A stretch of DNA of 64,000 nucleotides from Sciurus carolinensis (taxonomy: Eukaryota; Chordata; Mammalia; Rodentia; Sciuridae), in NCBI RefSeq assembly GCF_902686445.1, contig NC_062219.1, positions 46,155,056 to 46,219,055 on the forward strand. Reading direction: 5' to 3'. Shown piece after piece: positions 55,626-64,000 of the stretch; within the stretch, counting starts at the first letter, position 1; every line of letters starts with the position of its first letter. The translations under genes and the position numbers were made by a program. The notes below the pieces were generated by a model that saw nothing but the letters and a program-made list of their open reading frames with translations, did no database searches and had not been told where the DNA came from.

Positions 55626-57239
55626 AAACTAGTTGGTTCTATGTGGATACCACAGTTTGTGCAACCTATAGGATGAAGTTGTTCAGTTTTAATTTTAAAT
55701 AATAAGTAGGGCATAATATGCTCTAATAATGTCTGAGAAAGGAAATAGAAATGAAGATACTATAAAGGCCCATTTATAGTCACAAAGAGGAAGAACTGTC
55801 TGTTTTCATTGAATCTTCAAATGTACCAGGGACCAGCCTCTGATATTGTTTCAATACTGTGGCATTTGTCTATCACCCTTCAAAACAATCCTCACCAGGG
55901 GGAAAAAATGTTGAATTAGTTCCAATGTGATAGATGGTATAACACAAATAGGGTGAACATTTTGTTAAAATGACTTTTTCTGAAGACAAATAGCAACTTA
56001 ATCGTATAATATCACCAAAGACATACTTCTACATAAAAATAGACCTACATTTTTCCCACTAGCATTGCCCAGAGGGTTCAATCAGAAGTGAAGTGAAAAT
56101 GATGAGGTTTGGGTTGCTTAGGATGATATACTATTCTATACATTACATACAGTGACATAGGGACTATGGAACTACTAGAAATATGCATATAAAGGTTGTG
56201 CCTAAAAACTAAAACAGTGTGAAAATTTTAAAAGTTTCTTTCTTCCCTTTAAAATCCTTAATATGTCCATAAGACTATTTCCTCACATAGTGGGTCCTCA
56301 TTATTTTCTGATGATGCCAACAAAACACATCTATACAGAAAAAATCATGTAACTTGCTACAACTACCCATTTCTATCTTGATATCTTGTTATTCTTTAGT
56401 CACGATAATGGAAAAGATACATTCAGATGACTACACACAGACATTCTTTGGTTCTGAAAATATCAAGTCAAACTATTTACTTTGATAAAATATATGTGTA
56501 TGTAATGTTTCTATGGATAAAAAGACATATTAAGAAGTTCAAACAATACAAATATACTTTATTTCAATCTATTTATTCTAGTATCTAAACCTTACTCAAA
56601 TCCAGTGCTGATAAGTAGCAAAACTTAGGTTAACATTATGGAAACTATGCTATAAATTTATACATGCAAAAATTTAAAACTATTGTTTTTCTGGGTAAAA
56701 GATATATGGAGATACCAACTCCATCAATCTTATTTGAATTGACCTATTCTACTTCAAGTGCTGAAATACTTTTAAATGTTTCTAAGTCTATGTCTATGTG
56801 ACAATCCCATCAAATACTACTGTCACAAAACAAATTGCAATTCTCTGTCAAGACACTGGGAATGTCCTCAAAGCTCTCAAGTTGAGAAAGGGTCTATAAA
56901 AACCAGTCAATCCAGGATGCGTACAGTGCTGTCCAATAATACAAATCTGGAAAACATAGCTGCTGGTCCCATTAGCCACACAATATCAGCTAGCTCCATA
57001 GGGTCAGCAGTACAGCATGAAAATTTGGGGATGAGATTTTCCTACATAATATTTCTCATTATCATTAAATATTGGAAGGTTCCTATAAAGTCTTACATCT
57101 AGACCTTAAATCTAAACTCTTAACTGACATAGAAAGGTATGTTTAAAACATCCCTATCTGAAACAATTTGGCATTCATAACAATAACAATGAAAAAGAGT
57201 TATAATTTGCCAATATATAAAGTTCCTTGGATTTATGTA
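55626..57239. other. Unique AT-rich stretch
   Basis: A 108-codon frame (56776-57102) has no domain. 56925-57010 ('gtacagtgctgtccaataat' ... 'ccattagccacacaatatc') resembles the end of a hAT-type element, but too weakly to call. Confidence 0.4.
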
Positions 57240-57355
57240 AAGGAATCATTTAACTTCCAAATAACTGAGGTAGGAATTATTACAGCCATTTTTCAAATGA
57301 TAAGAGAGATGTTCAGAGAAAATGAAGGACTTACTCAGTCATTAAGTTCTAGAGA
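57240..57355 (-). mobile_element. MIR SINE
   Basis: 'aactgaggtaggaattatta', 'cagccatttttcaaatgata' and 'agatgttcagagaaaatgaa' match the MIR complement in order. Confidence 0.65.
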
Positions 57356-58284
57356 AAAAGTTTTTTTCCTTTGATTGCAAATCTAATACTTCTTCCACTT
57401 AAATAAGCCAGATTCTGATAATGACTACTTATGAGGCAACATACGAACTATTACTGTGCCACTTTGGACTAATGCTGGAGGACTTTAAAAGTGAAGTATA
57501 AAATAATGATAAGTCCCATTAACTTCTTTATGCATTTTTAAAAATTTGATCTTGTATCAACTTGCCATTAACTATTGTACAAAAAGGGCTCACTGGTCCC
57601 TCTCTTATTATGATGATCTTAGAAAACAAAATTAAAAGGGAACTTAACTGGGAGCACTTTATTTAATGAGTAGAGCTTACATAAGTATGCAGAAATAATA
57701 CCCTGGAGCTATTTTATACAAGAGCTACAAAAGATCTACCACAGATGAATGACAGAAACATAATTAGTACGAGCTCATGCAGTTGCCAAGTTGCTATTAT
57801 TTAGAAGAGCGCTCTCTACTTGAAGTTGAGCTTTTGCTACCCACTAAATATCATAGTTGGCAGAAACTGAAGAAGGTGGCCAAGAGCAGATGATCCCGCT
57901 GTGAATTCCAGGGAACTTTATTAGTTGACAACCCAGCCAATACTAAGCATTGCTCAGGGGTTCCTAATGAGAAGCCACATTCCAATCTTGGCTTGCCTGG
58001 GACTCTGCAAAGTGACAAAAAGGACAAAGGAGCACAGTGTTCCTTGTTTGGGAAATTTTATACCAATACAAGGTCACCTAATCTAGTATGGATTTGCTTG
58101 CCCCTTATTCCTGAGATGCTAAGTTAGCCCCCACTTTTATGGGGTTAACAGACATACCAGAAAATTGGGGGTTAAAACAATGGACTAGTCTTAAGGCTGA
58201 CTTAGACCTGAAGATGGGAGGCTGAGAGGTAAACTCAGCCTTCAGAAACGATGTAGTCAGCAGAGATACCAAGAAACCAAAGCA
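57356..58284. other. Mostly unique stretch
   Basis: 57640-57860 is of mixed composition with no repeat signature and is noted as a possible conserved element. Nothing else recognised. Confidence 0.4.
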
Positions 58285-58515
58285 AGCTGGGCACTGTAAT
58301 GCATGCCTGTAATCTCAGCACCTTGCGAGGCTGAGGCAGGAGAATCATGAGTTCAAAGCCAGCCTGAGCTACTTAGTGAGTCCCTAAGCAACTCACCAAG
58401 ACCCTGTCTCTAAATAAAATATTAAAATTTTTAAAAAGGGGTCTGGGGATGTGGCTCAGTGGTAAAGCGCCCCTGCATTCACTCCCTAGTACCATTAAAA
58501 AAAAAAAAAAAAAAA
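58285..58515 (+). mobile_element. B1-dID composite SINE with TSD
   Basis: 'agctgggcactgtaatgcat', 'gcctgtaatctcagcacctt' and 'gcgaggctgaggcaggagaa' are followed by the linker and 'ctggggatgtggctcagtgg', ending in about 19 A. The TSD AAACCAAAGCA occurs at 58274-58284 and again at 58525-58535, nine bases after the A-run. The minus-strand 83-codon frame that crosses it is not a gene. Confidence 0.92.
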
Positions 58516-58535
58516 GAGTCATTAAAACCAAAGCA

Positions 58536-59149
58536 CCAAAGCCACCAAGGTAGGGCAGTGCTCTGTCCTGTTCCAAAACTTGATTAGCAACTTTTCCAGA
58601 TAGGGGGCAAATTCCAGGCAGCAAGGGATAAACACATGCATACTAGGAACTAAAGTAACCTACAGTTGAAGCAGGAGTATAGGTTTAAACTGAAATTGGT
58701 GATTACTCAAAGAAAAGGACTGTATGCTCTATGCTCAAGATAAATGGCAAACAGACCTTCCCAACTACATCCATTATTCAAGACAAAAACAGGAGAGGAT
58801 CTCATCTTGCAGGCTGATCTGACCACAACTGCTTGCCCAGAAGTAATAGAGGCCCTTATTTAAATTCATTTACATGTTAAAAGACCCAGAAGCAGGAACC
58901 TAACATAATTTTAGGCACATTTTTTACCATGTTCAAAATGGTGCAGGCACAAGAAGAAATTGCAATATAGCCTACGGATTTATTAGATGTGCCTATTGGG
59001 TAACTACCTTTCCTTGCTACTCTAAGGGGCAGCTACTTTGCAAAATGAGTTAATGCTATCAATAATTCTTACTGACACTCTCTCTCAGCTGTGTTTTATT
59101 TCTAACTTACATGAACTGAAGCACCCCCTAAGCAAGTGACATAGTTACC
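58536..59149. other. Unassigned stretch, possibly upstream part of an LTR
   Basis: No family recognised. It precedes an LTR-like end and could be part of that element. Confidence 0.35.
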
Positions 59150-59439
59150 TATAGTAACAGTAAAAATCATGCACTTAGTAACAAGACTTGCATCACACAA
59201 AGAGGCATGATGAAGAAAAGGGTGAACACAGCCCCAACTCCACCTCTACATGTGATGGACATCAAGAGACTTGGGGTCCTGCCTACCCAGTAGATGCCAT
59301 AAAAGCTATGTACCTCTTTCCTTTGTTTAAGTCAGCCTGGAATTCTTAACCCCCACGTGCTACCTCCCTTATTTTCAGCATGAGAATAAAAAGCCTTAAT
59401 CCTGTGTCAGTGTACCTTTGTCTGATTCTTTTGACAACA
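59150..59439 (+). mobile_element. Putative ERV LTR, 3' part
   Basis: A TATA-like CATAAAAG (59299-59306) is followed about 80 bases on by AATAAA (59385-59390). The run 'tgtgtcagtgtacctttgtc' and the end 'cttttgacaaca' come next. This spacing and the terminal CA are what a retroviral LTR (U3-R-U5) shows. The 5' end was not found. Family unknown to me. Confidence 0.4.
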
Positions 59440-59830
59440 CAAGAACCCATGGAGTCAGTAACATTCCCACACCCCAGATCACACTCGGCTTGCATTTTGT
59501 CTCCAGGCTCAGGGAGGGTCCTACGAATCAGTCCTCATGTAGACAGTAGATGCAATCTGTGCCCACTTTGGGGAGACATTCAGAACTCTATAGGTTTACA
59601 TGGGTTCTAGAGTTAATTCAAAATATTGGGCCTCTTTTCCTTCATAGATTGGTTCTTAGATCAACTCTCTTTTCCAGAAATATTTCAGGGAGGGAAAGAT
59701 GATATTCTGCAGACACTATTCTTCTGGTCAGCCCATATAGGCTGCAACTTGGCTATGTTAAGCCACATACATGTTAAAGGAAAGCAACCCTACAGTTTTA
59801 CCACAGGAGGAATTGGGGTTTAGGGGGAGG
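59440..59830 (+). mobile_element. Possible ERV leader region downstream of LTR
   Basis: The sequence after the LTR-like end ('aagaacccatggagtcagta' ... 'gcattttgtctccaggctca') is GC-richer than its surroundings and has the look of a proviral 5' leader. No primer-binding site could be fixed with certainty and no gag-like frame follows. The frames of 76 and 65 codons are not recognisable. Inference only. Confidence 0.25.
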
Positions 59831-61743
59831 ATAAAAATAGAGGGAGTTAAGCTGAAGAGAAAAGATGACTTGGAGTTTCTTCTTTTGAAAATAATCATTA
59901 AAAGTCATGACTTTTAACCTCAAAAGTACTGCCATGAGTCTTAAAAGAAATTCTTGAATGAAAAGAACCCAGGACACCAGCAAGGAATCTGCTGCTGATT
60001 AATTCAAGCATTAAGCAAATATTAACTACCAGATATGGTACAGGCCCTGATTCCATAGCATCATTTTCACACAATAGCTTGGAATCAGAGTCATTCTATA
60101 AAAATAGAAGTTCTCGAACAAAGAATATTTGCAGTTCAGCCTTAAAATATTGATTTAAGAAATGAATTCTCTTCAACTTGAATAGAATGCAAATTGTGCT
60201 CCTTTCCTTTCCACCCTTGCTGATGAACTAGGTTGGACAAAATAATACTGTAAAATGTATTCAGTGCTTATAGAATTCTACTTTCTTAGCCTTTTTTAAA
60301 GGCTGAAATACACACACATACAAATATTCGAATTGAGTTGCCTGTTACACCACTCAAGACAAGGGGCTAGACACCCACTTTGGGTACAGCCTGATGCCCC
60401 GAGGCTGACTTAAAAACATTCCATCAGAGAAACTAAGTTCCGGTTAGAGAAGGACACCCACAAAATACAGCGAACTGATTCCAAAACCAAGATGTGGATG
60501 GACAACAGCCAGGAGAAGGCTACATTCATGAGAAGCAGAACTTGTGGAGCAGGAAAACGGGGTAAAAGAAGCATGTTTTCAAAATCAATCTCCCTCGAAA
60601 AGCTGGTGTGACCATTTATACCTGATAGGTGCTTTTCTTTTTTAAAATCATCTGAAGAAATTTTGTTAATTCTCTTCCAAAATGGTAATATACAGATTTA
60701 TTTAGCAAATAACTGGGTTTCTTAGCTGTTCACATGAAAAGCATCGGCTAATTCTGAAGAATTGCCAAATATAGGAATATACTAGTAGAACCCTTTTCCT
60801 TAACAAGTTTTGTCCAGTAGAGAAGTATGGGGCGGGGCATGGAGGTGGGAAAGTGTCTTAAAATAATTTAGAGGCATGTCGTATTTCTTGTTAGAAAACC
60901 AAGACTTTTCATGTAGGTCAGTCCTCAAACGTTGAGATAAGATACGAAGAAAACACTTGAATTTAGGAAAATGACTCGAGAATAGTTATTTTTAGAATGG
61001 GTGAAAAGAAGTAGGGAGAAGGAAAGTGGAGGAGAGAAGAGAACAAAAACCTGGGGATTGAGCAGGACACAGAGGCCTCCATTTCAGAGCAGGCTTCCTA
61101 GGCAGGTGTCCACCTGGCCATTGGCTCCTTAAGCTGGCTTGATCTACCTAATCGTCATACACCTGGCCAGCCTTCTACCTTGCTCATGGTCCACTTCTAT
61201 TTAGTCTGTGACTCTGCCCAGTTGCTCTGTGACACGTATCCATATCGCCTCAGCTTCCTTCAGATATGGTGTCTGATTCTCCTTAAGGAGGAGACACAGT
61301 GCTCTTTCAGCTGTTCACCTATGACTGCTCCCAGAGTCTCCACAGCCCACCAGTCTAAAGTTGCCTCCTGTCATGACCACCTCCACCCCAAGAAAATGCC
61401 TGATTACAACTTAGTTTTAAGGGGAATACCTAAGAAGTGGTAAGTGTCTGCATTTGAAAATCTGAACACCACAATTTGTCCCCAGCATATGGTTTTTGTG
61501 TTTACCATTTGTTCCTGTGTTTAATGCATCCTAGCACCCTTGTCCAATGAAGATCCACCATTTCTCATAGGCCATTAAGAGGTCAACTTAATTTTCAGGA
61601 AGAATTTCTCTTGAACTACTTCAACCATGACGAGGACAACCTTTTCTGTATCCTGAGAGCCCCTCACACTGCATACCTTTGGCATCTTCAGAGTGGTGGG
61701 TCACAGGAACTGAGTGGCTCACTTCAGCTGGATGGTGCTGGTA
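59831..61743. other. Unassigned stretch
   Basis: 60355-60600 and 61080-61440 are less AT-rich and carry no known repeat. An 87-codon frame (61180-61443) has no recognised domain. A G-rich patch 'tggggcggggcatggaggtg' lies near 60828-60847. Confidence 0.4.
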
Positions 61744-61952
61744 TTGTTGTTTGGTACTGGGGATTGAACCCAGCTGTGCTCTACCACTGAGCTACATCCC
61801 CAGTCCTATTTTTTATTTTTTAATTATGATACAGGGTCTTGCTAAACTGCGTAGGTCCTTGCTAAATTGCTGAGGCTTGCCTCAAACTACAATCCTCCTG
61901 CCTCAGTCTCCTGAGTTGCTGGGATTAGAGACATGTGCCCCTGGACCACACT
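61744..61952 (-). mobile_element. B1-dID composite SINE
   Basis: 'ggtactggggattgaaccca' and 'gctctaccactgagctacat' form the ID part, followed by the T-rich linker. 'ttgctaaattgctgaggctt', 'cctgcctcagtctcctgagt' and 'gctgggattagagacatgtg' form the B1 part. The segment 'cttgctaaa.tgc' is duplicated within the B1 half, as in full-length copies. Confidence 0.88.
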
Positions 61953-62108
61953 TGCTAGGTGTTTTATATTTGACATCTTGTTATTTTGATCCAGTGCCTT
62001 CAAGGTACATTTTATTATCCCCGTTTCACAAGTGAGGAAAATGAACTTAGGTCAAGGAACTTACCTAAGACAACTTAGTTAATAAACATTGATTCAAACC
62101 CAAGTCTA

Positions 62109-62411
62109 GCCAGGTACAGTGGCGCATGAATGTAATCCCAGTTCTCAGGAGGCTGAGGCAGGCAGATCACAAGTTTGATGATAGCCTAGGCAACTTAGGT
62201 TATGGAGGTTTTGTTTTGTTGAGGTGCTGGGGATTAAACTCAGTGTCTTGCACATGCTAGGCAAATGCTTTACCACTGAGCTACATCCACGGCCCCCAGT
62301 CTGGGCAACTCAGGGAGACCCTATCTCAAAATTTTAAAATGGGGTAGGGAAGCTTGGGGATGTAGCCAAGTCATGAAGTGCCTCTCTGTTCAATCCCTAG
62401 TACTCAAAAAG
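62109..62411 (+). mobile_element. B1-dID SINE inserted in MIR, itself interrupted
   Basis: 'gccaggtacagtggcgcatg', 'aatgtaatcccagttctcag' and 'gaggctgaggcaggcagatc' lie left of an ID insertion. 'gggcaactcagggagaccct', the linker and 'gcttggggatgtagccaagt' lie right of it. The TSD ACCCAAGTCTA is perfect (62098-62108 and 62412-62422). Confidence 0.93.
62196..62297 (-). mobile_element. ID SINE nested in B1-dID
   Basis: 'gaggtgctggggattaaact', 'cttgcacatgctaggcaaat' and 'ctttaccactgagctacatc' form the core complement; the tail is a degenerate T/G-rich run. The TSD AGCCTAGGCAACT (62183-62195) reads AGTCTGGGCAACT at 62298-62310, with two substitutions. Confidence 0.88.
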
Positions 62412-62450
62412 ACCCAAGTCTAACTCAAACTCTTCTTTTTCCCGTACCTA

Positions 62451-62560
62451 GACTTGAATTTTCCTGTAATGTTGTCCTCAGTCTATACTGCAAATCACTA
62501 CTCATATTCTGAATTGCTGAATGTGAGGCATATAGTAGGTGCCTAATTATTTGTGCACCC
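62451..62560 (+). mobile_element. L2/MIR-type 3' terminal fragment
   Basis: 'gaggcatatagtaggtgcct' with 'aattatttgtgcac' resembles the shared 3' end of L2 and MIR. Only the terminal part is recognisable. Confidence 0.4.
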
Positions 62561-63785
62561 AATATATATAATGTCACTGGAAATTCTCTATGTAAGTGAA
62601 AAAGTAAACTAATGCCATTCAATTTCACTATGATCCACAAAGAGTTAGATGGATTTTTCCACAGAGTCAACATAATATGCTATGACTGGAGGACAATAAA
62701 ACCATCGAATCAGCCAATTCAATGAGAAAAAACAGCACTCCAAGTGGTTTTAAGACATCTCATAAATCAAAACTTGATTCCATGAGGATTTCCTATTTCA
62801 ATGGCTATGCTAGCCTGGTTTCCTGGTTGTATTTCTTCTCAGCTTTAGCATCACTTCACAAAAGATGCAAATAGGTACTAAAAAGGTGAAATGTGCTTTC
62901 TTATTACAGACATAATCACCCAGAAAATAATTATATAAATATACTTTTTTAAAGTTCTTATCGATTTGACTGAATTGAAAATATTGTAGTTTCCCTTTAC
63001 TCAGAGTAAAAGAAATATGTCTCCTCTGGGAGAGATTTAGGCTAAACATAAATTATGACATCTCACCCCATCTGACCTTGTAATTCACACACTGCAGATC
63101 AATGTTTAAAGGCCCAAAGCCCAGTCTCCAAAACTTCCCCAAGAATGTCATATATACAGAAAGCTGGCACCTGGATAAGCTTCAAAGTCCCCACATGGGC
63201 ACTGGAGTGAGCTCATCACATCAGGCTAAAAATCAGCCTTTGTTCCCAGTGTCACGTCTTGCCTTAGTAGGAGATGGTTTCCTTACAATCACGTCCATTC
63301 ATGAAGCGGGTGCACTGGGGTCCATACTGAACAACTCTTCATTGAGCTACAGAAAATAGGGAAATAGCTGCCGTGTTTTCCCAGTGATGCTATTAATATT
63401 TAAGTGCTGTTCTCTGGGGGGTGGGAGTCTAAGAACTCAACTCCAAGAGGGCCCTGACCTATTTTCATGATTACTGCTGTAATAATGAACAAATTGCTCA
63501 AAAGGGGGAGGGGGAAGCACATCTATCCAAATTCCAAGTAACCACCACGAGAAGGCTAGTAGTGGCAAAAGATGTTGCTTACAAAACTTGCAGGCACTGC
63601 TGTGGATAATGTAAAAGAGTTTGTATCTAAGCAGAGTGCTTAACAGTTTGTAACAGTAGCCCTCATTTCCATTTTGATGGTTGAACATGTTACTAATGAA
63701 TGATGATGTTCAGCAATGACACCAATAAAATGGCACATAGCTCTGAATTCAGAGCTCTTCTTACATCTCACAATTCTCACTGAAT
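62561..63785. other. Unique stretch
   Basis: No repeat recognised. Frames of 79, 83, 82 and 85 codons lie on both strands without domains. Confidence 0.45.
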
Positions 63786-63890
63786 TACAGAAAACAACGA
63801 GAAGATATTCTCAACTCAGGGAGATTAAGTGATTTGCCAGGAGCCATTTAACAAGTTAGCAAGTATGAATAAAATCACAAGTAGCAGTGT
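63786..63890 (-). mobile_element. MIR SINE fragment
   Basis: 'actcagggagattaagtgat', 'ttgccaggagccatttaaca' and 'agttagcaagtatgaataaa' match the MIR complement. Confidence 0.55.
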
Positions 63891-64000
63891 CCTGCAATAA
63901 CACTGGGGCCACACACCAACCATCACAACTCAAAGCAAGGTAGCTCAGCTCAAGTTTTCCTGATAGGAAGGAACTCCAGAAATGAGGGGTAGGGTAGCAA

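Larger units (their letters stand above)
61985..62450 (-). mobile_element. MIR SINE split by a nested B1-dID/ID pair
   Basis: The MIR complement ('tattatccccgtttcacaag', 'tgaggaaaatgaacttaggt', 'gattcaaacccaagtct') stops at 62108. It resumes after the SINE with 'acccaagtctaactcaaact'. Confidence 0.75.

Noticed and set aside
1..64000. All open frames of 60 codons or more as possible genes
   Set aside because: None has a recognisable domain, many lie inside identified repeats or complement low-complexity tracts, and the lengths fit chance in 64 kb of AT-rich DNA.

Overview
The window is AT-rich, non-coding mammalian nuclear DNA, most likely from a squirrel-family rodent (Sciuridae: ground squirrel, marmot or tree squirrel). 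The evidence is the SINE content. There are about ten stand-alone ID-type SINEs (tRNA-Ala-like, with 'ggggatcgaacccagggcct' or its complement). There are also about eleven B1-dID composites, in which an Alu/B1-like left part is fused to an ID-like right part. That fusion is known from squirrels and dormice, not from mouse or rat. Old mammalian layers are present as well (MIR, L2, L1M/HAL1-like, MER5A, MER2, MaLR and MLT1 LTRs).

I found no supportable protein-coding gene, RNA gene, CpG-island promoter or CRISPR array. The longest open frames are 166, 134, 124, 124, 122 and 108 codons. None shows a recognisable domain, and their lengths are ordinary for AT-rich random sequence of this size. The window is therefore either intergenic (gene desert) or deep inside a large intron. 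The sequence alone cannot tell which.

Layout. 0-9 kb: mostly unique AT-rich DNA with an L1 3' end, several SINEs, a MIR, a short retrocopy with target-site duplication (TSD), and a 45-bp inverted repeat pair. 10-17 kb: SINEs, an ERVL-like LTR, a MER2 (Tigger) element, a group of MER5A pieces, and a MaLR LTR carrying a nested ID. 17-28 kb: a B1-dID, two squirrel-type L1 3' ends, a MIR, and a diverged direct repeat pair around a 166-codon open frame. 28-39 kb: an L1M tail, two MaLR LTRs, and L2 remnants, one of them split by a SINE. 39.5-43.2 kb: the largest single object, a decayed L1 with ORF1-like and ORF2-like sequence, internally rearranged and hit by a younger L1 tail. 43-56 kb: a Charlie-type element, L2s, an L1M tail, an MLT1 piece and simple repeats. 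57-64 kb: MIRs, a B1-dID, a possible ERV LTR, and a three-layer nest (ID inside B1-dID inside MIR).

No genes work together here. The window is best read as layered retrotransposition. Ancient MIR and L2 were hit by B1-dID and ID SINEs, and many SINE and L1 junctions still carry readable target-site duplications. No previously undescribed system was found. The most unusual observations are the 45-bp near-perfect inverted pair 2 kb apart (887-931 / 2991-3035), the out-of-order L1 ORF2 fragment at 40680-41026, and the diverged direct repeats at 25775 and 26954. Family names are from memory of consensus sequences and were not computed.
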